Of a stretch of 64,000 nucleotides of DNA, positions 41,851 through 53,688 are shown piece after piece (the stretch's first letter is position 1; the number at the start of each line of letters is the position of its first letter). The position numbers were made by a program, and so were the translations under genes. The stretch spans positions 62,001 through 126,000 of the forward strand of contig CAUYUJ010020748.1 in the NCBI GenBank assembly GCA_963575745.1, given 5' to 3'. Source of the DNA: Prorocentrum cordatum (taxonomy: Eukaryota > Sar > Dinophyceae > Prorocentrales > Prorocentraceae). The notes under the pieces are model-generated. The model was given only the letters and a program-made list of their open reading frames with translations. It was not told where the DNA came from and ran no database searches.

Positions 41851-44193
41851 GGGCGCCGGCGGTAAACCGTCAACCTTTCTTACCGCCGGGGGACTCGTAG
41901 AGCTTCCTGACAACATATAATGTCAGGAGAAAAAAAAAGTTCTTCAGCCACGGAACTTTTGGTGACTTTTGGTCGGTTGAAAATTTTGTTCTCGAAATTT
42001 GAACATTCGTTAGAGCTCTAGTATTTTTCCCGTGATATTCGATCTTATTACCGCTCGCCATCTTGATCTCAGCTCGATCGGGTGAATACTACTAGCGAAA
42101 AGCACTGTGGCGGGATCGGCCGTTTCGAGTCATCTTGATACGCGCTATCGGTATATTGACTTAACTCGGGCTTCAGGACAGCTATAGAGCTGGTAAGCAC
42201 AGCTAATCGATTCAGAATGATCAGGCGCGTTCGTCTGTTGCATTCAGAGGTCTGAACTCGGTCTGCTAGCCGAGCTAGCTCCGCAAACCTATCCGTATTA
42301 TTCGAGTCCTCTTGACAGGCGCTCTCGGTTTTTCTGTACCTCGTAGAGCTCTTCTTTATCGATGAGCTAGAGGAATTCCGGCGCGGGGTGGAGCTAGTTG
42401 GTCGACCCGACCAGAAAAGAAGATGTGATAACTTTCGGTCGGTTTCGCGAAAAATTGAAAGATATTTGACAATTCATTTTGAGAAAGCAGATTTTTACTC
42501 CGAACATCAGTATCTGAACTTCCTTCTGCGAGCAGCTCAGCTCTTTCGGGAGACTTTTACTATCCAAACATTTGGAGGAACCAACATCACGTTGAGATCG
42601 AGAAATGCAAATCTGACGTTTTTCTAGAAATGCCCCCAGAAATGTCTGCTTTCCATCTGAGCACTCTTACGCGTCCAAGGAGCTCTACGAGGTTCTCGGC
42701 GGTGACTAGGTTGACGGTTCACCGCCGGTGCCAGTACTAAACTCGAGCTATAGGACAGCTACAGAGCTGATACTTGCAGAAACCGATTCAGAATCATTAG
42801 TCGCGCTTGTCTGTTGAATCTAGAGCTCTGAACTCGGTCTGCTGCCAGATCTAGGTCCGCGAAACTATTCGTATTGTTCGAGTCATCCTGAGAGGTGCTC
42901 TCGGTTTTCTGCACTCAACTCGAGCTGTAGGGGGGCTGCAGGGCTGGTGGTCACAGGAATCGGTTTGCAGACATCAGGCGCGTCTCTCTGTCGAATCCAG
43001 AGCTCGGAACTCGGTCTGCTGCCCAAACTAGGTCCGCAAAACTATTCGTATTGTTCGAGTCATCCTGAGCGTTGCTCTCGGTTTTCTGCACTCAACTCGG
43101 GCTGCAGGGGGGCTCCAGGGTTGGTAATTACAGGAATCGATTTGGAGACATCAGACGCGTCCGCCTGTCGCATTCAGAGGTCTGAATTCAGTCAGGAAGC
43201 TCTACGAGTCCCCCGGCGGTAACAAAGGTTGACGGTTTGCCGCCGGCGCCCAGTATTGCTGGAAGCTTAAGAGTAACTCGTAGAGCTTCCCTTAGCAAGT
43301 TATTGCTGGAAGCTTAAGAGTAATTCCTGGGCGCTGGAGAGCTAGTTGGCAAGAAAAATCTCGACGGACCTTTTGCTGACTTTTGGTCGGTTGAAAATTT
43401 TGTTCTCAAAATTCCAACATTCGTCTGAGCTCTAGTATTTTTTCCAATGATATTCGATCTTATTCCCGCTCGCCATCTTGATCTCAGCTCGATCGGGTAA
43501 ATATTTCATATAGAACAGCTACAGAGCTGGTAAGCACAGCTGATCGATTCAGAATGATCAGGCGCGTTCGCCTGTCGAATCCAGAGGCTGAACTCGGTCT
43601 GCTAGCCGAGCTAGGTCCGCAAACCTATTCGTATTATCTGAGTCATCTTGACAGATGTTCTCGATTTTCTGTATTTAATTCGAGCTATAGGAGAGCTACA
43701 GGGCTGATACGTACAGAATATGATTCCAAAACATCAGTTGCCGTTGTCTGTTGAATCCAGAGCTCTGAACGCTGCCCGATCTAGAATCGCGAAACTATTC
43801 GTATTGTTCCAGTCATCTTGAGAGATGCTGTCGGTTCTCTGCACTTAACTCGGGCTGTAGGGTGGCTGCATGGCATGTTATTACTGAAATCGATTCGGAG
43901 ACATCAGGCGCGTCCGCCTCTTCGAATCCAGAGCTCCGAACTCTGTCTGCTGCCCAAACTAGGTCCGCGAAACTATTCGTATTCTTCGAGTCATCCTGAG
44001 AGGTGCTGTGGTTTCCTGCACTTAACTCGGGCTGTAGGGGGGCTGCAGGGCTGGTAATCAGAACAATCGATTCAGAGACATCAGACGCGTCCGTCTGTCT
44101 TCAGAAGCATCGGGGGGTTTGGCTGTTGCATCCGAGAGGTCTGAGATTGCTTCGAGATTTTTCTTGCCAACTAGCTCTCCAGCGCGTCCGACT
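41851..44193 (+). repeat. M1 copy 22 head, inverted block, and M2-M3 ends
   Basis: The head of M1 (41851-41949) is followed by the inverted block 41950-44150, and the original orientation resumes inside M2 at 44151 (TCGAGATTTTTCTTG), then M3 to 44193. Confidence 0.8.
41950..44150 (-). other. 2.2 kb inversion spanning several modules
   Basis: All modules inside run on the minus strand: M2 and an M1 tail (41950 to about 42338), M5 (about 42340-42403), M7 (to about 42735, TGACGGTTCACCGCC head), M1 (to about 43258), M4, M3, M2, then M1 monomers. The left joint puts M1 head sequence (TTCAGCC) next to reversed M2 (GGAACTTTTGGTG); the right joint puts reversed monomer 1 (GAGATTGCT) next to forward M2 (TCGAGATT). 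The joints are reciprocal, as expected for one inversion. Confidence 0.8.
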
Positions 44194-45189
44194 GGGCGCC
44201 GGCGGTAAACCGTCAACCTTGGTTACCGCCGGGAGACTCGTAGAGCTTCCTAGCTCGACTTAAGTTGAGAAAACCGACAGCACCTACCAACATTCCGACT
44301 TATAGTGAATGTTGTTTGAGCTTTGAATGCGACAGGCGGACGCGTCTGATGTCTGCGAATCGACTCCTGTCATTACCAGCCCTGCAGCCCCCCTACAGCC
44401 CCAGTTAAGTGCAGAAAACCGACAGCACCTCTCAGGATGACTCGAACAATACAATAGTTTCGTAGACCTAATTCGGGCAGCAGACCGAGTTCCGAGCTCT
44501 GGATTCGACAGGCGGACGCGCCTGATGTCTGCAAATCGATTCCTGTGACCATTAGCACTGTAGCCCCCCTCAGCGCGAGTTGAGTGAAGAAAACCGAGAG
44601 CACTTCTCAAGATGACTCGAACAATACGAATAGTTTCGCGATTCTAGATCGGGCAGCAGACGAGTTCAGAGCTCTGGATTCGACAGACAAACGCAACTGG
44701 TGATTCGAATCGGTTTCTGTAAATTTCAGCTCTGTAGCTGTCCTACAGCTCGAGTTAAGTACAGAAAACCGAGAGTTCCTGTCAAGATCACTCGAATAAT
44801 ACGAAGAGGTTTGCGGACCTAGCTCGGCTAACAAACCGAGTTCAGACCTCTGGATTCAACAGGCGAACGCGCCTAATCATTCTACATCGATTAGCTGTGC
44901 TTACCAGCTCTGTAGCTGGCCTAAAGCTCGAGTTATGTTCAGAAAACCGGCAGCGCGTATCAAGATGACTCGAAACGGCCGATCCCGCCACAGTGCTTTT
45001 CGATAGTAATATTCACCCGATCGAGCTGAGATCAAGATGGCGAGCGGGAATAAGATCGAATATCACGGGAAAAAGTACTAGAGCTCTAACGAATGGTTGA
45101 ATTTCGAGAACGAAATTTTCAACCGACCAAAAGTCACCAAAAGTTCCGTCGAGATTTTTCTTGCCGACTAGCTCTCCAGCGCGTCCGAA
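44194..45189 (+). repeat. M1b copy (M1 copy 23) with M2-M3
   Basis: M1b 44194-45079 (886 bp), M2 to 45169, M3 to 45189. Same altered first segment as the copies at 39697 and 48022. Confidence 0.85.
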
Positions 45190-45527
45190 GGCGCCGGCGG
45201 TGAACCGTCAACCTGGTCACCGCCGGGAACCTCGTAGAGCTCCTCGCACATGTAAGAATGCTCAGATTGAAAGCAGACCGCTTCTCAGAGCATTTCTCGA
45301 AAAACATCAAATTTACATTTTTCGGTGTCAACGTGACGTCGGTTCCTCCAAATGTTTCAATAGTAAAACTGTCTCGAAAGAGCTGAGCTGCCCACAGGAT
45401 AAAGTTCAGATTCTCATGCTCGGAGTAAAAATCTGCTTTCTCAAAATGAATTGTCAAACATCTTTCAAATCATGGCAAAACCGACCAAAAGTTACCACTT
45501 TGTCCTGTCTGGCCGGGTCGGCCAACT
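45190..45527 (+). repeat. M7 module copy 5
   Basis: 338 bp, GGCGGTGA / TCACCGCC stem, ends GGCCAACT. The preceding M3 ends CCGAAG rather than ACT. Confidence 0.85.
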
Positions 45528-46445
45528 AGGCGCCGGCGGTGAACCGTCAACCTTTGTTACCGCCGGGGAACTCGTAGAGCTTCCTGACAACATATAATGT
45601 CGAAAAAAATTACACAGAACGAATAGTTTTTCCGCCCGAGCAATGCTAGACCTCTCGGATGCAACAGCCGAACGCCCCCGATGCTTCTGGATTGTCTTCT
45701 GTACGAGCTCTGTTGCTCTCCTACAGCCCGAGCTACGTGCGAAAATCGACAGCACCTCTCAAGATGACTCGAACAATACAAATAGTTGGGCAAACCTAGC
45801 TCGAGTATCAGACCGAGTTCAGACCTCTGCATGCGACAGGCGGACGCGTCTGATGTCTCTGAATCGATTCCTGTGATTACGAGCCCTGCAGCCCCCCCCC
45901 CCTATAGCCCGAGTGAAGTGCAGGGAACCGACAGCACCTCTCAGGATGACTCGAACAATACAAATAGTTTCGCGGACCTAGTTCGGGCAGCAGACAGAGT
46001 TCGGAGCTCTGGATTCCACAGGCGGACGCGCCTGCTGTCTCCGAATCGATTCCAGTGATTACCAGCCACGCAGCCCCCCTACAGCCCGAGTTAAGTGCAG
46101 AGAACCCACAGCATCTCTCAAGATGACTCGAACAATACGAATAGTTTCGCGATTCTAGATCGGGCAGCAAACCGAGTTCAGAGCTCTGGATTCAACAGAG
46201 AACAGCCGGCAGTAAAAGGTACCCGATCGAGCTGAGATCAAGACGGCGAGCGGGAATAAGATCGAATATCACGGGAAAAATACTAGAGCTCTAACGAATG
46301 GTTGAATTTCGAGAACAAAATTTTCAACCGACAGAAGTCAGCAAAAGTTCCGTCGAGATTTGTCTTGCCAACTGGCTCCCCAGCGCCCCGGAATTACTCT
46401 TAAGCTTCCAGCAACAACTTGCTAAGGGAAGCTCTACGAGTTACT
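45528..46445 (+). repeat. M1 copy 24, internally deleted, with M2, M3, M4
   Basis: M1 45528-46284 (757 bp), deleted between about 46205 and the GGCAGTAAAAGG tail. The stem GGCGGTGA opposite TTACCGCC still pairs through a G-T (G-U) wobble. M2 to 46373, M3 to 46398, M4 to 46445. Confidence 0.82.
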
Positions 46446-46476
46446 GGGCGCCGGCGGTCAACAGTCAACCTTCGTT

Positions 46477-46901
46477 TTTTGCGGCTTTGCGAGGCTCCTA
46501 CTGGCCCTAGGGCCACGAGCAAGCACGAGGTCAGGTGTCATCAGGCAGCGAAGCTCTTATTCGAACCTAAAGTCAAGACAACCCAGAGCAGCGAAGCTGC
46601 GATGAATCATCAATCACAAAAATGAACGAACGAGCAAACGCACACAGAAATGAATCAAAGTGCAGTCAACTAAACATGCAATAGAAAAGAGAGAAGTCCC
46701 AGCGAAGCTGAGTATATAATAGTATGAGGAAGCAGCAATGAATTAAGAAAAACTGCAGCTATCAAGTCTGTGATAACCATAGAACTACCTGTGGGAGTGC
46801 AGTCACGATGCCCTCCAAAGCACTGAGTTCAGTATCAGTAACAGTTGTGGTCGGAGAAATAAGCCAAGCCCTCTCAAAAACTGACTTCCATATCAGCTGA
46901 G
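46477..46901 (-). mobile_element. Non-LTR retrotransposon E, short 5'-truncated remnant
   Basis: 425 bp holding the last about 45 codons of a permuted RNase H domain plus a 3' region. The 3' end (GCAAAGCCGCAAAAAA type) abuts CAACCTTCGTT, the same hairpin position as in A-C. The 5' side lacks the loop and 3' stem arm, so the insertion deleted part of the target. The 3' region has the palindrome GGCCCTAGGGCC and several CAGCGAAGCT motifs. Confidence 0.82.
46762..46901 (-). pseudogene. C-terminal tail of the element E RNase H domain
   Basis: About 45 codons reading IWKSVFERAWLISP, then TTTVTDTELSAL and a stop at 46762. This aligns by eye with VWEKAWLIPSESTVAQAELSA at the C-terminus of element D. 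Only the Glu-containing segment survives, and a stop follows it here too, which supports the Glu helix being the natural C-terminal end of the domain. Confidence 0.78.
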
Positions 46902-48021
46902 CGGGGTACTCGTAGAGCTTCCTGACAACATGTAATGTCGAAGAAAATGACACTGAAAAAATAGTTTTTCAGCCCAAGCAATTTCAGACCTCTCCGATGT
47001 AACAGCCGAACGCCCCCGATGCTTCTGGATTGTCTTCTGTACGAGCTCTGTAGCTCTCCTACAGCCCGAGTTACGTGCGTAAATCGACAGCACCTCTCAA
47101 TATGACTCGAACAGTATGAATAGTTTGGCAAACCTAGCTCGAGTATCAGACCGAGTTCAGACCTCTCCATGCAACAGGCGGACGCGTCTGATGTCTCTGA
47201 ATCGATTCCTGTGATTACCAGCCCTGCAGCCCCCTACAGCCCGAGTTAAGTGTAGGAAACCGACAGCACCTCAGGATGGCTCGAACAATAATAGTTTCGC
47301 GGACTCGGCAGCAGACAGAGTTCCGAGCTCTGGATTCGAAAGGCGGACGCACCTGATGTCTCCGAATCGACTCCAGTGATTACAAGCCATGCAGCCCCCC
47401 CACAGCCCGAGTTCAGTGCAGAGAACCGACAGCATCTCTCGAGATGACTCGAACAATACGAATAGTTTCGCGATTCTAGATCGGGCAGCAGACCGAGTTC
47501 AGAGCTCTGGATTCAACAGACAAACGCAATTGATGATTCGGAATCGGTTTCTGTACGTATCAGCTCTATAGCTGTCCAGTAGCTCGAGTTAAGTACAGAA
47601 AACCGAGAGCGTCTGTCAAGATGACTCGAATAATACGAATAAGTTTGCGGACCTAGCTCGGCTAGCAAACCGAGTTCAGACCTCTGGGTTCAACAGACGA
47701 ACGCGCCCGATCAATCTGAATCGATTAGCTGTGCTTACCTGCTCTGTAGCTGTCCTAAAGCTCGAGTTATCTTGAGAAAACCGACAGCGCGAATCGAGAT
47801 GACGCGAAACGGCCGATCCCGCCGCAGTGCTTTTTGGCAGTAAAAGGTACCCGATCGAGCTGAGATCAAGATGGCGAGCGGGAATAAGATCGAATATCAC
47901 GGGAAAAAATACTAGACGAATGGTTGGATTTCGAGAACCAAATTTTCAACCGAGCGAAAGTCGTCAAAACGTCCGTCGAGATTTGTCTTGCCAACTAGCT
48001 CTCCAGCGCCCCAGAATTACT

Positions 48022-49067
48022 GGGCGCCGGCGGTAAACCGTCAACCTTGGTTACCGCCGGGAGACTCGTAGAGCTTCCTAGCTCGACTTGAGTTGAGAAA
48101 ACCGACAGCACCTACCAACATTCCGACTTATAGTGATATGTTTTGACCTCTGAATGCGACAGGCGGACGCGTCTGATGTCTGCGAATCGACTCCTGTCAT
48201 AACCAGCCCTGCAGCCCCGCTACAGCCCGAGTTAAGTGCAGAAAACCGACAGCACCTCTCAGGATGACTCGAACAATATAGTAGTTTCGCAGACCTAATT
48301 CGGGCAGCAGACCGAGTTCCGAGCTCTGGATTCGACAGGCGGACGCGCCTGATGTCTTCAAATCGATTCCTGTGACCACCAGCACTCAAGCCCCCCTCAG
48401 CGCGAGTTGAGTGAAGATAACCGAGAGCACTTCTCAAGATGACCTGACTAATACGGATAGTTTCGCGATTCTAGATCGGGCAGCAGACCGAGTTCAGAGC
48501 TCTGGATTCGACAGACAAACGCAACTTGTGATTCGAATCGGTTTCTGTAAATATCAGCTCTGTAGCTGTCCTACAGCTCGAGTTAAGTACAGAAAACCGA
48601 GAGTTCCTGTCAAGATGACTCGAATAATACGAATAGGTTTGCGGACCTAGCTCGGCTAACAGACCGAGTTCAGACCTCTGGATTCAACAGGCGAACGCGC
48701 CTAATCATTCTTCATCGATTAGCTGTGCTTACCAGCTCTGTAGCGATACTAAAGCTCGAGTTATGTTCAGAAAACTGTCAGCGCGTATGAAGATGACTCA
48801 AAACGGCCGATGCCGCCACAGTGCTTTTCGACAGTAATATTCACCCGATCGAGCTGACATCAAGATGGCGTGCGGGAATAAGATCGAATATCACGGGAAA
48901 AAATACTAGAGCTCTAACGGATTGTCAAATTTCGAGAACAAAATTTTCAACCGACCAAAAGTCACCAAAAGTTCCGTCGAGATTTTTCTTGCCAACTAGC
49001 TCTCCAGCGCCCCGGAATTACTCTTAGCTTCCAGCAATAACTTGCTAAGGGAAGCTCTACGAGTTAA
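48022..49067 (+). repeat. M1b copy (M1 copy 26) with M2, M3, M4
   Basis: M1b 48022-48907 (886 bp), M2 to 48997, M3 to 49022, M4 to about 49067. Confidence 0.85.
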
Positions 49068-49338
49068 GTTTTCGGACCTAGCTCGGCTAGCAGACCGAGT
49101 TCAGACCTCTGGGTTCAACAGACGAACGCGCCTGATCATTCTGAATCGATTAGCTGTGCTTACCAGCTCTGTAGCTGTCCTACAGCTCGAGTTCTCTTGA
49201 GAAAACCAACTGCGCGAATCGAGATGACTCGAAACGGCCGATCCCGCCGCAGTGCTTTTTGGCAGTAAAAGGTACCCGATCGAGCTGAGATCAAGATGGC
49301 GACCGGGAATAGGATCGAATATCACGGGAAAAAATACT
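49068..49338 (+). repeat. M1 copy 27, last monomer and tail only
   Basis: Begins inside a monomer (TTTCGGACCTAGCTCGG) directly after M4 and ends at the usual ATACT. Confidence 0.8.
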
Positions 49339-50640
49339 GGGCGCCGGCGGTAAACCGTCAACCTTTCTTACCGCCAGGGGACTCGTAGAGCTTCCTGACA
49401 ACATATAATGTATAAAAAAATGCACAGAAACAATAAGTTTTCAGCCCAAGCAATTTCAAACCTCTCGGATGCAACAGCCGAACGCCCCCGATGCTTCTGG
49501 ATTCTCTTTTGTACGAGCTCTGTAGCTCTCCTACAGCCCGAGTTACGTGCGAAAATCGACAGCACCTCTCAAGATGACTCGAATAATACGAATAGTTTGG
49601 CAAACCTAGCTCGAGTGTCAGACCGAGTTCAAACCTCTGCATGCGACAGGTGGACGCGTCTGATGTCTGCGAATCGACTCCTGTGATTACCAGCCCAACA
49701 GCCCCCCCAACAGCCCGAGTTAAGTGCAGGAAACCGACAGCACCTGTCAGGATGACTCGAACAATGCGAATATTTTCGCAGACCTAGTTCGGGCAGCAGA
49801 CAGAGTTCGAAGCTCTGGATTCGAAGGCGGACGCGCCTGATGTCTCCGAATCGATTCTAGTGATTACCAGCCATGCAGCTGCCCTACAGCCCGAGTTAAG
49901 TGCAGAGAACCAACAGCATCTCTCAAGATAACTCGAACAATACGAATAGTTTTTGCGATTCTAGATCGGGCAGCAGACCGAGTTCAGAGCTCTGGAGTCA
50001 ACAGACAAGGGCCACTGATGATTCTGAATCAGATTCTGTACGTATCAGCTCTGTACTGTCCTTTAGCTCGACTTAAGTACAGAAAACCCAGAGCGTCTCT
50101 CAAGATAACTCGAATAATACGAATAGGTTTGCGAACCTAGCTCGGCTAGCAGACCGAGTTCAGACCTCTGGGTTAAACAGGCGAACGCGCCTGATTATTC
50201 TGAATCGATTAGCTGTGCTTACCAGCTCTGTACCTGAAGCTCGAGTTATCTTGAGAAAACCGTCACCGCGTGACAAGCTGACCCGAAACGGGCGATCCCG
50301 CCGCAGTGCTTTTTGGCAGTAAAAGGTACCGGATCGAGCTGAGATCAAGATGGCGAGCGGGAATAAGATCGAATATCACGGGAACAAATACTAGAGCTCT
50401 AACGAATGGTTGAATTTCGAGAACCGAATTTTCAACCGACCAAAAGTCATCAAAATGTCCGTCGAGATTTTTCTAGCCAACTAGCTCTCCAGCGCCCCGG
50501 AATTACAAGCTTCCAGCAATGACTTGCTAAGGGAAGCTCTACGAGTTACTAGAGCTCTAACGAATGGTTGAATTTCGAGAACAAAATTTTCAACCGAGCA
50601 AAAGTCGTCAAAACGTCTGTCGAGATTTTTCGAGCCAACT
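49339..50640 (+). repeat. M1 copy 28 with M2, M3, M4, M2
   Basis: M1 49339-50392 (1,054 bp), M2 to 50482, M3 to 50506, M4 to 50550, a second M2 to 50640. Confidence 0.85.
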
Positions 50641-51733
50641 GGGCGCCGGCGGTAAACCGTCAACCTTTGTTACTGCCAGGGGACTCGTAGAGCTTCCTGA
50701 CAACATATAATGTCGAAAAAAATTACAGAGAAAAAATATTTTTTCAGCCCAGGCAATTTCAGACCTCTCGGATGCAACAGCCAAACGCCCCCGATGCTTC
50801 TGGATTGTCTTCTGTACGAGCTCTGTAGCTCTCCTACAGCCCGAGTTACGCGTAAATCGACAGCACCTCTGAAGATGACTCAAACAATACGAATAGTTTA
50901 GCAAACCTAGCTCGAGTATCAGACCGAGTTCAGACCTCTGCATGCGACAGGCGGACGCGTTTGATGTCTCTGAATCGATTCCTGTGAATACCAGCCCTGC
51001 AGCCTCCCATACAGCCCGAGTTAAGTGCAGGAAACCGACAGCACCTCTCAGAATGACTCGAACAATACGAATAGTTTCGCGGAACTAGTTCGGGCAGTAG
51101 ACAGAGTTCGGAGCTCTGGATTCGAAAGGTGGTCGCGCCTGATCTCTCCGAATCGATTCCAGTGATTACCATCCATGCAGACCCGCTACAGCCAGAGTTA
51201 AGTGCAGAGAACCGATAGCATCTCTCAAGATGACTCGAACAATGCGAATAGTTTCACGATTCTAGGAGTTTAGAGCTCTGGATTCAACAGACAACGCCCA
51301 CTGATGATTCTGAATCAGATTCTGTACGCATGAGCTCTGTAGCTGTCCTGTAGCTCGAGTTAGTACATAAAACCGAGAGCGCCTGTCAAGATGACTCGAA
51401 TAATACGAATAGGTTTGCGGACCTAGCTCGGCTAGTAGACCGAGTTCAGACCTCTAGATTCAACAGGCGAACGCGCATGATCATTCTGCATCGATTAGCT
51501 GTGCTTACCAGCTCTGTAGCTGTCCTAAAGCTCGAGTTATCTTGAGTAAACCGTCACTGCGTATCAAGATGACTCGAAACGGCCGATCCCGCCCGTGTGC
51601 TTTTTGGCAGTAAAAGGTACCTGATCGAGCTGAGATCAAGATGGCGAGCGGGAGTAAGATCGAATATCACGGGAAAAAATACTAGAGCTCTAACGAATGG
51701 TTGAATTTCGAGGACACAATTTTCAACCGACCA
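50641..51733 (+). repeat. M1 copy 29, last copy, with M2 remnant
   Basis: M1 50641-51683, then M2 broken off in CAACCGACCA at about 51733, where the mosaic gives way to CA-rich sequence. Confidence 0.85.
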
Positions 51734-52014
51734 CTTGGAAGCGTCCAAAACCCGGATAGCAAAGAGGCACTCACACAAACGAGCCCACGCACATGAGCAC
51801 GCACGCACGGGCTCACACATACAACACGAGGACACAAACGCACGCCAGCATGCCCAGCACACACGCACACACACACGCACACACACACACACACATCCAC
51901 GCGCAGAAGTCGAAACACACGCGCGAACGCGCACACGCACACACAAACACACAGCATCTCACATACACACCCACGGACACGCACACGCACCCAAATCACA
52001 CAAGCACACACACA
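51734..52014. repeat. Irregular CA/CG-rich microsatellite
   Basis: After a short unique start, interrupted CACACG/CACGCA runs. Apparent His/Thr-rich or Cys/Val-rich ORFs on both strands are translations of the repeat. Confidence 0.85.
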
Positions 52015-52180
52015 CCACGCGCCCCCGGCCTCCCCGCCGACGCTCCGGAGGGGGGAGGCACCGGCCCATTTTGGGGCGGGACCTCCCTGCACCCCAGCCA
52101 CTCCGCCCTCGCGGAGCGCCAGAAGGAGGAGAGGAGAGGGAGGGGCAAAGCGCGGGGGTGCCAGCGCCGCGCGCGCACAC
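52015..52180. repeat. GC-rich module, copy 1
   Basis: Contains GCTCCGGAGGGGGGAGGC and CCACTCCGCCCTCGCGGAGC followed by a GA-rich run. The second stretch recurs at about 59230, and the first at about 53450. No coding function seen. Confidence 0.7.
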
Positions 52181-52790
52181 AGGCAGACACACACCCACAC
52201 ACTCACACGCATACACACGCGCACACACACAGAGACACACAGACACACAGTCACACAGAAACACAGACGCACAGACACACACAGACACAGAGACACACAC
52301 GGACACACTGACACAGTGACACACAGACACACTCACTCACAGACACAGAGACACATAGACATACAGACACACAGGTACACAGACACACAGACACACAAAC
52401 ACACAAACACACAAACACACCGACGCACAGACACACAGACACACAGACACACAGAGACGCAGACACAGACACACAGACACACAGACACACAGACACGCAT
52501 ACACACGGACACACATAACATTACACAGACACAAGGACACACGGTCACACAGACACACAGACACACAGACACACAGACACGCAGACACACTGACACACTG
52601 ACAAACACTGACACAGTGACACACTGCTCTGCCACACTGACACGCTGACACACGGACACACAGACACACAGACACAGCCACACAGACACCGAGACACACA
52701 GGCACACGACACACAGACACACATACTCACAAAACACACACAGACACACAGACACATTAACAAAAAGGAACACAGACACACGGACACGCA
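52181..52790 (+). repeat. (CAGACACA)n array
   Basis: An 8 bp unit CAGACACA with point changes. Because 8 is not divisible by 3, all frames read the same 8-residue Thr/His/Asp/Gln cycle. Confidence 0.9.
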
Positions 52791-52905
52791 GTCCTCGAAG
52801 TCGCCCAGCCTCCACCGCCCACCGACGAGGCCGGCGCCGCCATGGTCGCGCTGGCCCCCCAGAATCGTCGGCAGCGGCGGCCACTCCCGCACAAAGATGC
52901 TCACG
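52791..52905. other. Unique interruption in the CAGACACA array
   Basis: About 115 bp of GC-rich sequence between two arrays. A minus-strand frame reads FVREWPPLPTILGGQRDHGG, but there are no other coding signs and I do not recognise it. Confidence 0.5.
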
Positions 52906-53385
52906 CCCACACGCAAACACCCGCACACACACGCACGCAAACACTCACGCAGACACAGACACACGCACACGCACACACACACACACGCAAACGCACACCA
53001 GCGAACACGCATGCCAGACACAGACACACAGACACGCTGACACACAGACACACAGACCAGACACACAGAAACACGGACACACAGACGCACAGAAACACAG
53101 ACACACAGACACACAGACACACAGACACAAAGACACACAGGCACACAAGCACACAGTCACACAGACACACGGACACACGGACACACAAGCGCACGCACAC
53201 ACAGACACATATACACACAGACACACAGACACGCAGACACACAGACACACAGACACACAGACGCACCGACACACATACACACAGGCACAAAGACACACAG
53301 GCACACTGACACACGGGCACACAGACACACAGACAAAGACACAAGACACTCAAACACACAGACACACAGCCACACAGAGACCCCT
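52906..53385 (+). repeat. (CAGACACA)n array, second block
   Basis: Same 8 bp unit, more CACACG interruptions at its left. Confidence 0.9.
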
Positions 53386-53463
53386 CCCTCCCCCGCGACC
53401 CCCATGCGGCCCTCTACGCACCCCGCCCCCCGCCACTCCCGCTGGCGCTCCGGAGGGGGGAGG
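53386..53463. repeat. GC-rich module, copy 2 (partial)
   Basis: Shares GCTCCGGAGGGGGGAGGC with copy 1 and ends in GGCTGGCTGGCTGGC, next to the 3' end of element D. Confidence 0.6.
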
Positions 53464-53688
53464 CTGGCTGGCTGGCAACGACTCTCACGGGCCTGACGGC
53501 CCAGTCGCAGTGTCCGTCTCGGCAGAGACTCTTATTTGCATGATCATGCGAGTCAAAACCGTGCCAAACACACGGACAGGTGACAAGAGCGAAGCTCATG
53601 AGATATCATCCGCGTCAAACACGCAGGCAACACAACAAAGAACAAGCTCTTAGTCATCCGTGCGAGCACAATCTTTCACAATCCACGA

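Larger units (their letters stand above)
46446..48021 (+). repeat. M1 copy 25, split by element E, with M2-M3
   Basis: Head 46446-46476 (mutated stem GGCGGTCA), interrupted by E, resuming 46902-47913 from GGGGTACTCGTAGAGC. M2 to 47996, M3 to 48021. Confidence 0.8.

Noticed and set aside
51682-53405. Long Cys/Val-rich and His/Thr-rich ORFs on both strands
   Set aside because: They are translations of the CAGACACA microsatellite in every frame; no composition other than the repeat is present.
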